From Lysobacter enzymogenes (GTDB lineage: Bacteria; Pseudomonadota; Gammaproteobacteria; Xanthomonadales; Xanthomonadaceae): a DNA stretch of 64,000 nucleotides. Below, one piece after another: positions 20,868 to 30,107 of this stretch. The notes under the pieces were generated by a model. The model saw only the letters and a list, made by a program, of their open reading frames with translations. It had not been told where the DNA came from and ran no database searches. The stretch spans positions 2,542,001 to 2,606,000 of the forward strand of contig NZ_CP067395.1 of assembly GCF_017355525.1 (NCBI RefSeq). The letters run 5' to 3'. The position numbers and the translations under genes were made by a program. Numbering within the stretch: position 1 is the stretch's first letter; each line of letters starts with the position of its first letter.

Positions 20868-21479
20868 TCAGTACCTGGCGGGCGCGGCGACGGTGCAGAC
20901 CGCGATCTTGTCCTGCGCCTGCTTGCGCGACTTGATCAGGCCGTCGCGTTGCGGCACCAGCGCGTCGTAATGGTCCTGGCGCTGGGCCAGCTTCATCGCC
21001 GCGTTGACGCCGTCGAGCTTGCCCTGGCGCGCCTGGGCGATCGCCGCCCAATGCCGGCGGCACAGCGGGCCGACCTGCGAGCCGCCGTCGAAGGCCTTCT
21101 GCGCGTAACGCTCGGCATCGTCGAGGCGATGCAGCAGCAGCGCCGCTTCGGCGCGCTCCTGCAACAGCGCCGGGTCGTCGGCGTTGATCTGCAAGGCCTG
21201 ATCGAGCGCGGCCGCGGCGTCGGCGTACTTGCGCGCCTTGACCAAGGCATCGGCCTTCTGGCGCAGGTCTTCGACCTGGGTGTCGCGCAGCGGCTGCACA
21301 TCGAGCTCGCGCGCGGCGGCGCCGGCGGCGCGCACCTGGGCGACCGCGGCTTCGCCGTTGAAGTTGGCTTCGGCCAGCGCCGCAGGCTGCGGCGGCGCGA
21401 CCGAGCAGGCCGCGGCGAGCGCGGCCAGGGTCGCCAGGGCGGCGCCGCGATACGCGGCGCGCGGGGGAATGCGGATCAT
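20868..21479 (-). CDS. TPR lipoprotein adjacent to PBP1b, LpoP-like activator
   Basis: The protein has 203 residues. A lipoprotein signal ends at LAALAAAC (Cys25), followed by a linker and helix pairs of TPR type around residues 70-140 (ADALVKARKYADAAAALDQALQINADDPALL). The start has GGAG nine bases upstream and lies three bases after the mrcB stop. In Pseudomonas aeruginosa the outer-membrane TPR lipoprotein LpoP is encoded next to mrcB and activates PBP1b, replacing the unrelated LpoB of E. coli. The same lipoprotein type, repeats and gene order here make that role likely, though it is inferred. The final part carries one Cys (in AVCTVAAP). Confidence 0.75.
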   Translation of the reverse strand: MIRIPPRAAYRGAALATLAALAAACSVAPPQPAALAEANFNGEAAVAQVRAAGAAARELDVQPLRDTQVEDLRQKADALVKARKYADAAAALDQALQINADDPALLQERAEAALLLHRLDDAERYAQKAFDGGSQVGPLCRRHWAAIAQARQGKLDGVNAAMKLAQRQDHYDALVPQRDGLIKSRKQAQDKIAVCTVAAPARY

Positions 21480-21482
21480 CGA

Positions 21483-23882
21483 TTACTGCTCCGGGGACGG
21501 GGGAGTGGGCGCCGGCTCGCGCGCAGGCTCGTCCTTGTCCTTGCCGATGCCGAACCATTCGCGCCAGCCGCCGCCGCTGGATTCCTCGGCTTCCGGCTGC
21601 GGCGCCGGACACGGCGCGTACTGCGGCGCGAAGCCGGCGACGAACGGGAACCGGCGCGCGCCGGCGCAGGCCGCGTCGGTGCTGTTGCTGCCGATCACCG
21701 GCTGCCAGTCGATGCCCTTGTCGGTGACCTGCAGCGGCGCGGTCGGCAGGCGCGAGAAGATCGCCGACCACACCCGCATCGCGCCGGTGGCGCCGTACAG
21801 GCCGGTGGTCTGGTTCTGGTCGTTGCCGACCCAGATCACCGCCAGATGATCGCCGGTCCAGCCGGCGAACCAGCTGTCGCGGCCGTCGTTGCTGGTGCCG
21901 GTCTTGCCGGCCGGCTGCAGCTTGCCCAGGCCGTCGCCGATCAGCTGGCGGCCGGTGCCGTTGGTGACCGCCTGCTGCAGGGCGATGGTGATCAGGCGCG
22001 CGGCGATCGCGTCGCCTTCCTGCGCCGGCGCGGGTTCCTTGTCGTAGCGCTTGACCGCCTTGCCCTGCGCGTCGAGCACGCCGCGCACCGCGTGCAGCGG
22101 CTGCACTTCGCCGCCGGAGGCGAGGAACTGGTACAGCTGGGCCATCGCGTACGGGCTTTGGTCGACCGCGCCGAGGATCAGCGAGGGATTGTTCGGCGCC
22201 TGGATGCCGGCGAGCTTCTGGGTCAGTTCGCCGATCGCTTCGGGCGAGACCTGCATGCCGACGCGCACGGTGGCCTGGTTGTACGACATCGCCAGCGCAT
22301 CGACCATGCGCACCAGGCCGTGGCTGCGGCCGTCGGAATTGCCGGGGTTCCAGTTGCGGCCGCGGCCGAGCTTGACCGTCACCGGCGAATCGTCGATCCA
22401 GGTCGACAGGTTGAACTCGCTCGGCCGCGCCAGCGCCAGCAGGTACACGAACGGCTTGAGCAGCGAGCCGACCGGACGCTGCGCCTCGACCGCGCGGTTG
22501 AAGCCCGGCTGGGTGAATTCGCGGCTGCCGACCACGGCGACCACTTCGCCGTTGTGCACGTCGGTGACCACCAGCCCGGCCTGCAGCGGCGGGCGGCGCT
22601 TGTTGTCCAGGCTCTTGAGCGTGCGCGCGACCGCGCCTTCGGCCTGCGCCTGCGCGGCCGGCGACATGCCGCTCATCACGCTCAGGCCGGCGCCGGCCAG
22701 CGCATCGGCCGGATAGTCGCGGGCGAGCTGGCGGCGGATCAGGTCGACGTACGCGGGGAAGCGGTTGGCGGCGATGTTGCCGGGGTTCTGGGTGATTTCC
22801 AGCGGCGTCTTGACCGCGCGGTCGTGTTCTTCCTGCTTGATCAGCCCGGTTTCGAGCATCTCGCCGAGGACGAAATTGCGCCGGCCCAGCGCGCGCTCGG
22901 GATTGCGCCGCGGGTCGTAGTACGACGGGCCGCGGACGATGCCGATCAACAGCGCGATCTGCTCGGTGTTGAGGTCGCGCAGATCGCGCCCGAACCAGAA
23001 CTCCGACGCGGCGGCGACGCCGTGGATGGCCTGCGAGCCGCGCTGGCCGAGGTAGACCTGGTTGAAGTACGCCTCCAGGATCGTGCGCTTGTCGTAGCGC
23101 GCCTCGATCAGCAGTGCGTAGATGATCTCCTTGCCCTTGCGGGTCAGGGTCTGTTCCTGGCCGATCCCGAGCAGGCCGCTGCGCGCGAGCTGCTGGGTCA
23201 GGGTGCTGGCGCCCTGCTTGGCGCGGCCGGCGGCGACGTTCTTGAACGCGGCGCGGGCCATGCCCGACAGGTCGATGCCGAAGTGGTGGTTGAAGTCGCG
23301 GTCTTCGACCGCCTGCAAACCGGTGACCAGCAACTCGGGCACTTCCTCGATCCGCACCAGCCGCCGTTCTTCCTGCTTCTGGCCGTACAGCGTGGCGATG
23401 CGCGCCGGGTCCAGCCGCGCCACGCGCAGCGCTTTCTTGCTGGTCAGGTCGCGCACCGCGGCGACGCGGCCGCCGGATACGCTGACTTCGATCCGGCGCG
23501 GCTGCACCGGCCCGTCGACGTCGTTGAAGCCGCGGCTGGCGATGGTGAAGCGGCCGCCGTCGCGGGCGTAGGTGCCCGGGCGCTCGCCGCCGTCCTCGCG
23601 GTACGACGCGGCATCGAGTTCGGTCTTCAGCGTGGCCGCGTCGAGCGCCGCGCCGGGCGCGACTTCGAGCGGACGCGCGTAGACCCGGGTCGGGATCTGC
23701 CACTGCAGCTGGCCGAAGCGTTCGCCGACTTCGTGGTTGAGATAGAGCGTGTACGGGATCAGGAAACCGAGGCCGAGACCGCCGGCGGCCAGGGTCCAGG
23801 TCACCAGCCGGCGACGCCAGCCCGGCCCGGCCTGCCCGTCGTTGTCGTCGTGCTCGTCTTCGTCGTAATCGATTCGGGCCAC
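21483..23882 (-). CDS. mrcB: Penicillin-binding protein 1B (bifunctional transglycosylase/transpeptidase)
   Basis: The protein has 799 residues and starts with GTG (23880-23882). An acidic cytoplasmic tail and one membrane span (about 27-48) are followed by a UB2H-like regulatory domain (about 58-150), a GT51 transglycosylase with the catalytic Glu193 in EDRDFNHHFG, and a transpeptidase with SLLK (Ser473, Lys476), SYN (533-535) and KTG (660-662). It polymerises lipid II and cross-links peptidoglycan in the periplasm. The UB2H domain is where lipoprotein activators dock, matching the TPR lipoprotein gene three bases downstream. The C-terminal tail is rich in Pro, Glu and Asp. Confidence 0.95.
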   Translation of the reverse strand: MARIDYDEDEHDDNDGQAGPGWRRRLVTWTLAAGGLGLGFLIPYTLYLNHEVGERFGQLQWQIPTRVYARPLEVAPGAALDAATLKTELDAASYREDGGERPGTYARDGGRFTIASRGFNDVDGPVQPRRIEVSVSGGRVAAVRDLTSKKALRVARLDPARIATLYGQKQEERRLVRIEEVPELLVTGLQAVEDRDFNHHFGIDLSGMARAAFKNVAAGRAKQGASTLTQQLARSGLLGIGQEQTLTRKGKEIIYALLIEARYDKRTILEAYFNQVYLGQRGSQAIHGVAAASEFWFGRDLRDLNTEQIALLIGIVRGPSYYDPRRNPERALGRRNFVLGEMLETGLIKQEEHDRAVKTPLEITQNPGNIAANRFPAYVDLIRRQLARDYPADALAGAGLSVMSGMSPAAQAQAEGAVARTLKSLDNKRRPPLQAGLVVTDVHNGEVVAVVGSREFTQPGFNRAVEAQRPVGSLLKPFVYLLALARPSEFNLSTWIDDSPVTVKLGRGRNWNPGNSDGRSHGLVRMVDALAMSYNQATVRVGMQVSPEAIGELTQKLAGIQAPNNPSLILGAVDQSPYAMAQLYQFLASGGEVQPLHAVRGVLDAQGKAVKRYDKEPAPAQEGDAIAARLITIALQQAVTNGTGRQLIGDGLGKLQPAGKTGTSNDGRDSWFAGWTGDHLAVIWVGNDQNQTTGLYGATGAMRVWSAIFSRLPTAPLQVTDKGIDWQPVIGSNSTDAACAGARRFPFVAGFAPQYAPCPAPQPEAEESSGGGWREWFGIGKDKDEPAREPAPTPPSPEQ

Positions 23883-24085
23883 GGAGATGCTGTGCGTTGA
23901 GTCGCGGGCAAGTCTAGCGCAGGCGTCCGGGAGGCGCGCCGGCGGTGCCCTGGGTGGAGGTTGGAGAATCCGACCCCGCGATTGGGCATTGGTTCAGGCC
24001 GGGCGACCGGATCGGCAAAGTTTTGCGGGCGGGGTTCGGGGTTGCGCGCCGGCTGCGGCCGGCTGCGGCCGGCTTCGACGCAGGC

Positions 24086-24170
24086 GCGGTGTCGCGGTCG
24101 CAGCTACAAGAACTCCGGCCGGCTCCGTATCCGACTGTAGGAGCTGCGCAAGCTGCGACCGCGACACCGC
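24086..24170. repeat. REP pair (GCGGTGTCGCGGTCGCAGCT type)
   Basis: A perfect 20-base inverted repeat occupies 24086-24105 and 24151-24170, separated by 45 bases that include TGTAGGAGCTGCGCA. It lies between mrcB and the glycosyltransferase gene. A closely related pair lies after recQ at 37678-37749, so this is a dispersed extragenic palindrome family. Confidence 0.85.
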
Positions 24171-24192
24171 GCCAACGACGCAACCTGCGCCC

Positions 24193-25128
24193 TCACCCAC
24201 GCGGCGGCATCGGCCCCAACCGCCCGGCGATGCCGTCGCGCAAGCCGCTCAGCATCGCCCGCAGATAGCCCAGCCGCGGTCTCAGGAACACCGCGGTGCC
24301 GACGAACTTCAGCACCAGCCGCGGCAGGTCCTGCGCGGTCCAGCGCGCCGGCACCTCGGCGCGGCGGTACAGCAGCACGCGGTTGCGCATCATGTAGTAC
24401 AGCCGGGTCGGGCTGTGCACCACGGTCTTGTACGCCGGCAGCAGGGCGCTGATCGCGACCAGGTCGCCGATGCGGTGCTGCATGTGCGCGTCGCAGACGC
24501 CGTACAGCTTGTAGCCGCGGTATTTGGCGCGCGAGCTCCATTCGATGTCGACGTTGTCGATGAACAAACCCTCGTCCATGCCGCCGACCGCGTCGAGCGC
24601 GTCCAGCGGCAGCAGGCTGCCCGAGGTGATCAGGAAGTCGCAGTCCACCGTCTGCCCCGGCCCGCCGAACAGCTTGCGGTTCAGCGGAAACGCGATGCGC
24701 ACGAACGGCGCGACCGCGCCGGTGCGCTGGTCGCGGAACTGCGGGCCGACCGCGGCGACCGGGCCCTGCGCCTGCAATTCGCGCAGGCTGCGCTGCAAGG
24801 TCGCGACCATGCCGGCGCCGACCAGGCTGTCCTGGTCCATCAGCAGGATCTGCGCGAACCCGGCCTCGCGCGCGAGCCGCGCGGCATGGTTGATCGCGCT
24901 GCCGAGGCCGACGTTGCGTTCGCTGCGCAGCACCTGCACGCCCTGCGCGCGCAGTTCGTCGAACAAGGCCGCGACTTCGGCGCCGGGGCTGGCGTTGTCG
25001 AAGATCAGCACCCGGCCGACCTGCGGCCGCACCGCGGCGACGACGGCGCGCAGCAGCTCGATCTGCGGGTGATAGGTGACGATCGCCGCGCACACGTCGG
25101 CGCAGGCGGGGACGGCGGAGTCGCTCAT
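24193..25128 (-). CDS. GT2-family glycosyltransferase, rhamnosyltransferase-like
   Basis: The protein has 311 residues with GGAG upstream of its ATG. It begins with the GT-A nucleotide-binding strand (VCAAIVTYHPQIELL), followed by LIFDNASPG, RNVGLGSAINHA, and the acidic metal-binding motif MDQDS near residue 100. Further on, GGMDEGLFIDNVDIEWSSRAK carries the likely catalytic-base region. This set matches the WbbL/RfbN-like rhamnosyltransferases that build O-antigen or exopolysaccharide at the cytoplasmic face of the inner membrane. No other polysaccharide genes are nearby, so the acceptor cannot be predicted. It lies downstream of the TPR membrane protein gene on the same strand. Confidence 0.8.
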   Translation of the reverse strand: MSDSAVPACADVCAAIVTYHPQIELLRAVVAAVRPQVGRVLIFDNASPGAEVAALFDELRAQGVQVLRSERNVGLGSAINHAARLAREAGFAQILLMDQDSLVGAGMVATLQRSLRELQAQGPVAAVGPQFRDQRTGAVAPFVRIAFPLNRKLFGGPGQTVDCDFLITSGSLLPLDALDAVGGMDEGLFIDNVDIEWSSRAKYRGYKLYGVCDAHMQHRIGDLVAISALLPAYKTVVHSPTRLYYMMRNRVLLYRRAEVPARWTAQDLPRLVLKFVGTAVFLRPRLGYLRAMLSGLRDGIAGRLGPMPPRG

Positions 25129-25286
25129 GTCAGCGCGGCTCCGCGGCGCGGGTGCGCGGGAGGGGCGGGCTGGGGATTCGGGAGGTGGGGCGGTCGGGCA
25201 TGGGCGGCATTATCGCCCAGGTGTGCGGATCGGGTCTGGCAAGCGGCCGGCAGGCTGAGCGAACGGCGTATCGCCGGACCCCGCCC

Positions 25287-26909
25287 TCAGTTGCTCGCCG
25301 CCCCCGCCGCCTGCACCCGCGCCGCCAGTTCGGCCAGCCCGGGCGCGTTGGCGTCGAGCGAACGCGCCGCCTGCAACGCGGCGCGCGCGGCGCGCAGTTC
25401 GCCGGCGCCGAGGCGCTCGCTGCCGACGCCGATCCAGCGCTGCGCCAGCCGCGCCGAGGCGTCGCGCACGGCGACGCCGCCGCCTTCGAGCGCGCGCCGC
25501 GCGTCCAGGCATTCGCCGGCGCGCGACAGCCGGTTGCCGCCGAGTTCGCGTTCGAAGCAGCGCTTGGCCGCCGGCAGCAGGCGCGCGGCGGCGGCGCGCA
25601 CCGCCGGGTCCTGCGGCGCGATCGCCTGGGCCGCGCGCAGTTTGTCGTAAGCGCTGTCGCCGGGCGGGGTCAGCAGGTCGCCGCGCTGTTCGGCGGCGGC
25701 GGCTTCGGCCAGCAGCCGCTGCAGCGATTGGCGCCGATGGCCCGGGCCTTCCTGATCGAAGCGTTTGCGCGATTCGCGCGCGCGGTCCAGATGCTGGTGC
25801 GCCAGCGCCACCGCCGGCGCGGCCGGGGCGAGCTCGCGCGCCAGATCGAGTTCGGCCTCGGCGTCGGCGAAACGGAAATCCGCGGCCAACCGTTCGCTGC
25901 GTTCCGCATGCGCCGCGGCCACGGCGGTCAATCCCTCGCGCGCCGCGGCATCGTCGGCGCGCACCGCGAGCAGATCGCGATACGCCTCCGCGGCCAGATC
26001 CAGACGCTGCCGGCGCAGCGCCTGCGCCGCTTCGCCGCGGCGCCGCTCGACCCGCAATTCGAGCAAGGTCAGGCTGTCGGGCAGGTCGGCGTGGCCGGGG
26101 TCGGCCTGCTGGGCGCGGGCGATGCCCTGCGCGCCGCGCACCAGTTCGCCGCGCTCCAGCGCCTGGCGCGCCTGTTGCAGCAGTTCGGCGAGGGTGTCGT
26201 CGCGGCCTTCCAGCGCGTCGTTGCGCTGCGGTTGCAGCTCCAGCACGCGCAGGTACAGCGGCAGCGCCGCGTCGGGCGCGCCGTCCAGGCGGCCTTGCTC
26301 GCGCGCGCCGGCGGCGGCGGCGACCATCCGGTCGAGCCCGGCATGCGCGGCTTCGCGCTGGCGCAGCAGTTGCGCCAGCGGTTCGACCTTGGCCCGCGGC
26401 ATGGCCAGGTCGCGCGCCAGTTCGATGCGCTGGCGGGCGAATTCGAAATGGCTGCCGTCGATGGCCTGGCGCGCCTGCTGCAAGGCCATCGCGCCGGTGC
26501 GGGTGAGGCCGTCGCGGGCGTCGCTGCGGTCGGGGTCGACCGCCAGCGCGGCTTCGTAGAGTTCGCGCGCGCCGCGGCCGTCGGGCGAACTCAGCCGGCC
26601 TTCGGACAGGGCCTGCGCGGCCTGGTCGCGCAGGCGTTGCAGGCGAGTTTCCGGCCACACCCATTCCGACAGCGGCTGGCGCCACAGCGCCAGCGCGGCG
26701 AACACCGCGACGACGGCCAGGATCAGGGCGGCGCGCGGCCAATGGCGGGCGAGCCAGTCGCGCGCGCCGGCGCTTTCGGTTTCGGGCGGGCGGCGCCGCG
26801 CGGCGGCGTCGAAATCCAGTTCGGTCCAGTCGCCCGCGGCCGGTTCGATGCGCGCGCCGCCCGGCGGGGCGGCGGCGAGATCGGGGCTGGCGGGCGGGCG
26901 CGGATTCAC
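25287..26909 (-). CDS. Membrane-anchored TPR-like protein
   Basis: The protein has about 540 residues from a GTG at 26907-26909. This start is chosen because the longer frame runs through a repeat-filled spacer; no good ribosome site is visible. A proline-rich cytoplasmic N-terminus of about 60 residues precedes one membrane span (ALILAVVAVFAALALW). The rest is almost wholly Ala/Arg/Glu-rich helical repeats with TPR spacing (YEAALAVDPDRSDARDGL, YLRVLELQPQRNDALEG, YRDLLAVRADDAAAREGL). TPR proteins of this layout serve as envelope scaffolds; no partner is indicated. No enzymatic motif is present. Confidence 0.7.
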   Translation of the reverse strand: MNPRPPASPDLAAAPPGGARIEPAAGDWTELDFDAAARRRPPETESAGARDWLARHWPRAALILAVVAVFAALALWRQPLSEWVWPETRLQRLRDQAAQALSEGRLSSPDGRGARELYEAALAVDPDRSDARDGLTRTGAMALQQARQAIDGSHFEFARQRIELARDLAMPRAKVEPLAQLLRQREAAHAGLDRMVAAAAGAREQGRLDGAPDAALPLYLRVLELQPQRNDALEGRDDTLAELLQQARQALERGELVRGAQGIARAQQADPGHADLPDSLTLLELRVERRRGEAAQALRRQRLDLAAEAYRDLLAVRADDAAAREGLTAVAAAHAERSERLAADFRFADAEAELDLARELAPAAPAVALAHQHLDRARESRKRFDQEGPGHRRQSLQRLLAEAAAAEQRGDLLTPPGDSAYDKLRAAQAIAPQDPAVRAAAARLLPAAKRCFERELGGNRLSRAGECLDARRALEGGGVAVRDASARLAQRWIGVGSERLGAGELRAARAALQAARSLDANAPGLAELAARVQAAGAASN

Positions 26910-27051
26910 GGCGCACAGGATAGCGCTGCGCGGATGACGATCGCGATTGCGTCGAGGTTGCGCGCGGCGGCGGCAGTTGGGGCGGACGACGGTGGAGGCG
27001 TGCGGTTCTTGTGCGGTGGCGGTCGGTGGGTTCGGCTTCGTCGGAGCCGGA

Positions 27052-27219
27052 AGCGTCGGGCCTGAAGGCCGTCCCACACGGGTGTTCGCCTCAGCTCAGG
27101 CAGGGTTCGGCGCGTGGACGGCGCGAGGGGATTCGTGTGGGAGGGACTTCAGCCCCGACGCCTTTCGCTCGGTACGCGGCGACCGGCAACAAAAGCGTCG
27201 GGACTGAAGTCCCGCCACA
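27052..27219. repeat. Three copies of a CGTCGGG-CTGAAG-CCC palindromic element
   Basis: Related copies lie at about 27052-27078, 27135-27161 and 27195-27219, in alternating orientation. Each is built on GCGTCGGG(C/A)CTGAAG(G/T)CC followed by a CACA-rich end. The same family recurs at 35618-35700 and 43434-43460. Together they fill the gap of about 340 bp between the TPR protein gene and relA. Confidence 0.8.
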
Positions 27220-27255
27220 ACAGCCCAAGCATCGGAACCCAAGCCGTTCCACCGC

Positions 27256-29481
27256 TTACTTGCGCTGCGCGTACTCCACCCCGGGCAGCGACGACAGCTT
27301 GCCGAGCAGGTTCGACAACTGGCCGTAGTCGCCCACGCGCAGGCGGAAGCGCAGCCGCACCTGCGAGCCGTTGCGCTCGACGTCGCTGCGGATGCTCAGC
27401 ACGTGCGCATTGCCCTGGGCGATGACGTTGGTGACTTCCTTGAGCAGCCACTTGCGGTCCAGCGCCAGCACTTCGATGTCGACTTCGTAGCTGGAGCCCT
27501 TGCGCCCCCACTCCACCGGCAGCACCCGCTGCGGCTGGGCCGCGGCCAGGCGCTCGAACGCGGCGCAGCCGGGGCGGTGCACGCTGACGCCGCGGCCGCG
27601 GGTCAGGTAGCCGACGATCGGCTCGCCCGGCAGCGGCTGGCAGCAGCGCGCCAGTTGCACCAGCAGGTTGCCGACGCCTTCGACGGTGAAGTCGGTGGCC
27701 TTGCCGGGCGGCTTGCGCGAAGACACCGCGAGCACGCTCGACGCCGCCGCCGGCGCGGCCGGCGCCGCGCTGGCGCGCTCGTGCTCCAGCAGCGCGCGGC
27801 CGACCTGATGCGGGCCCAGGTAACCCAGCGCCACCTGCACGTACAGATCGCCGTCGCTGGCCAGGCTGAAGCGCTCCAGCACCGGCGCCAGTTCCGCGCC
27901 GAGCAGGCCGAGCCGGCGCAGTTCCTTGTCCAGCAGTTCGCGCCCGGCCGCCTCGTTGCGCGAGCGGTCGAGCTTGTGGAACCAGGTGCGGACCTTTTCG
28001 CGCGAACGGTTGCTGGCGAGGAAGCCGTTCGCCGCGACCAACCAGTCGCGGCGCGGCTCGCCGGTCTTCGCGGTCAGGATCTCGACCCGGTCGCCGCTGC
28101 GCAGCTTGTGGTCGAGCGGCACGATCCGCCCGTCGACCTTGGCGCCGCGGCAGCGGTGGCCGACCTCGGTATGCACGTGGTAGGCGAAATCCAGCGGCGT
28201 CGCGCCGGCCGGCAGGTCGATCACCTCGCCCTTGGGCGTGAGCACGTAGACGCGGTCCTCGACCAGCTCGGTGTCGAGTTCGCCGGCCAGCGCCTCGTCG
28301 CCGCCGCCCTCGGTCTTGGTGTCGAGCAGGCGCCGCATCCAGGCGATCTTGCGGTCGAACGCGGCGTCGGCGCTGTGGCTGCCGACCTCCTTGTACTTCC
28401 AGTGCGCGGCCACGCCGAGTTCGGCCTGGCGGTGCATCTCGACGGTGCGGATCTGCACTTCCAGGGTCTTGCCTTCCGGCCCGACCACGGCGGTGTGCAG
28501 CGAGCGGTAGTCGTTGCGCTTGGGCCGGGCGATGTAGTCGTCGAACTCGCTCGGGATCGGCGTCCACTGCGCGTGGACCACGCCGAGCGCGGCGTAGCAC
28601 GCGCCCAGGTCGTCGACCATGACCCGCACCGCGCGCAGGTCGTAGAGCTCGCCGATCGGCACGTCCTTGCGCTGCATCTTCTTCCAGATGCTGTAGATGT
28701 GCTTGGGCCGGCCGGCGATCTCGGCGCGCACGCCCTGCGCGGCCATCGCCTCGCGCAGCACGTGCTTGACGTGCTCGATGTAGCGCTCGCGGTCGACGCG
28801 CTTTTCGTCGAGCAGGCGCGCGATCTTCTGGTAGGTCTGCGGCTCCAGGTGGCGGAACGCGAGGTCTTCGAGTTCCCACTTGAGCTGCCAGATGCCGAGC
28901 CGGTTGGCCAGCGGCGCGTGGATGTCGCGGGTCAGCGCGGCCAGTTCGCGCCGGGTCGCCGGCGCCAGGCGGTCGGCGTGGCGCAGCCGCGCCAGCTGCC
29001 GCGCCAGCAGGATCGGCACCACCCGCAGGTCGCGCACGATCGCCAGCAGCAGCCGGCGCAGGCCTTCGCTGCCGGATTGCCGGCCGGGTTCGGCGTGCAG
29101 CGCCCACACCTGTTCGGCGGCGCGCTGGCCGTCGAGCAGCGCGGCGACCAGTGGATGCTCGCGCTCCCAGCCCGGGCCCAGCGCCGCGGCCCAGCCCGGG
29201 TAGGCGTGCAGCAGCGCCGCGGCGACGGTGTCGCCGTCGGCGCCGAGCATCGCCAGCGCGTCGAGGGTGGCGGCGACCACCGGCGGCGGGTCGAGCGCGC
29301 CCTCGCCGGCTTGCGCCGCGGCGGCGGCGCCGTGCATCGCGGCGCGCAGCGGCGCGGACAGGGCCGACGCCGCGGGCAGGGCCAGGACGTCGGACAGGGG
29401 CGGTTCGGGCGGTTCGGCGGAAGCGTTCACTGCGGGGGGAGTGGAGAAGCGGGAGGAGCTAGCGTCTACACTAGCGAGCAT
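27256..29481 (-). CDS. relA: GTP pyrophosphokinase RelA
   Basis: The protein has 741 residues from the ATG at 29479-29481. It carries an HD-like N-terminal domain with the catalytic His-Asp pair lost (AALLHAYPGWAAALG at the usual position), as in RelA rather than SpoT. The ppGpp synthetase domain follows (GRPKHIYSIWKKM, ELYDLRAVRVMV, RPKRNDYRSLHTAV), then a TGS domain (VYVLTPKGEVIDLPAGATPLDFAY), a Cys-containing region (ARCCQPLPGEPI) and a C-terminal ACT domain. It makes (p)ppGpp on stalled ribosomes in amino-acid starvation. It is divergent from the secreted-protein gene at 29514, leaving only 32 bp between start codons, so their promoters must overlap the coding ends. Confidence 0.95.
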   Translation of the reverse strand: MLASVDASSSRFSTPPAVNASAEPPEPPLSDVLALPAASALSAPLRAAMHGAAAAAQAGEGALDPPPVVAATLDALAMLGADGDTVAAALLHAYPGWAAALGPGWEREHPLVAALLDGQRAAEQVWALHAEPGRQSGSEGLRRLLLAIVRDLRVVPILLARQLARLRHADRLAPATRRELAALTRDIHAPLANRLGIWQLKWELEDLAFRHLEPQTYQKIARLLDEKRVDRERYIEHVKHVLREAMAAQGVRAEIAGRPKHIYSIWKKMQRKDVPIGELYDLRAVRVMVDDLGACYAALGVVHAQWTPIPSEFDDYIARPKRNDYRSLHTAVVGPEGKTLEVQIRTVEMHRQAELGVAAHWKYKEVGSHSADAAFDRKIAWMRRLLDTKTEGGGDEALAGELDTELVEDRVYVLTPKGEVIDLPAGATPLDFAYHVHTEVGHRCRGAKVDGRIVPLDHKLRSGDRVEILTAKTGEPRRDWLVAANGFLASNRSREKVRTWFHKLDRSRNEAAGRELLDKELRRLGLLGAELAPVLERFSLASDGDLYVQVALGYLGPHQVGRALLEHERASAAPAAPAAASSVLAVSSRKPPGKATDFTVEGVGNLLVQLARCCQPLPGEPIVGYLTRGRGVSVHRPGCAAFERLAAAQPQRVLPVEWGRKGSSYEVDIEVLALDRKWLLKEVTNVIAQGNAHVLSIRSDVERNGSQVRLRFRLRVGDYGQLSNLLGKLSSLPGVEYAQRK

Positions 29482-29513
29482 CCGTCCCGAGTAACAGCCG
29501 AGGAACCGTACGA

Positions 29514-30032
29514 ATGTCCGCAATCGCCCCCACCGCGTCACGCCGCTTCGCCCTCGCCCCGCTGCTGCTCGCCCTGGCCGCCTGTCTGGCCGCGCCGGCC
29601 GCGCTGGCGCAGCAGAAGATCGAACAGCAGATGAGCGCCGAGCAGTTCAAGAATTCCGGCCTGACCAAGCTCAGCGACCAGGAGCTGGCCAACCTGAACG
29701 CCTGGCTCAACCGCACCCTCGACACCGAAACCGCCAAGGCCGCCGACAAGGCCAAGAGCGAAACCGCGCACGAGCGCCGCGGCTTCTTCGAAAAGAGCCC
29801 GGCCAAGGAGCCGGTGGTGGCGCGCATGAGCGGCCGTTTCGAAGGCTTCTCGCGCGGCATGACCTTCGTCCTCGACAACGGCCAGGAATGGCGCCAGGAC
29901 GACAACGCCGACCTGCCGGGCGTGAACCTGGACTCGCCGCAGGTGCGCATCGCCCCGAGCATCATCGGCAACGCCTGGTACCTGTCGGTGCAGGGCTACA
30001 ACACCCGCGCCAAGGTGGTCCGGGTCAAGTGA
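29514..30032 (+). CDS. Secreted protein of unknown function, tandem paralogue 1
   Basis: The protein has 172 residues with GAGGA upstream. A signal peptide ends at ALA-QQK (about residue 32). The mature part has a helical, charged N-half (MSAEQFKNSGLTKLSDQELANLNAWL) and a beta-rich C-half with RFEGFSRGMTFVLDNGQEWRQ and WYLSVQGYNTRAKVVRVK. The next gene encodes a paralogue with the same order of motifs (SAEQLKATGLDTLS, ERRG, GEFRGWSSGTVLELENGQRWR, GGWYLEAEGQTQKAKVKRVE). The C-half looks like a small beta-barrel of the bacterial SH3/OB kind. Function is unknown; the pair is presumably periplasmic. Confidence 0.8.
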   Translation: MSAIAPTASRRFALAPLLLALAACLAAPAALAQQKIEQQMSAEQFKNSGLTKLSDQELANLNAWLNRTLDTETAKAADKAKSETAHERRGFFEKSPAKEPVVARMSGRFEGFSRGMTFVLDNGQEWRQDDNADLPGVNLDSPQVRIAPSIIGNAWYLSVQGYNTRAKVVRVK

Positions 30033-30040
30033 TTCCCCGC

Positions 30041-30060
30041 GCCCCGCCGCACGGCGGGGC
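30041..30060 (+). terminator. GC-rich hairpin between the paralogous pair
   Basis: The sequence GCCCCGCC-GCAC-GGCGGGGC starts eight bases after the first paralogue's stop and is followed by GTCCTTCCGCTTT, a weak T-rich tail. It may partly end transcription between the two genes. Confidence 0.5.
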
Positions 30061-30107
30061 GTCCTTCCGCTTTCGCCCCGCTTTCGCCTCAGCGCCGGAG
30101 TTCAAGC

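Noticed and set aside
27256..29481. Assignment as bifunctional SpoT.
   Set aside because: The His-Asp pair of the hydrolase domain is not conserved, as in monofunctional RelA.
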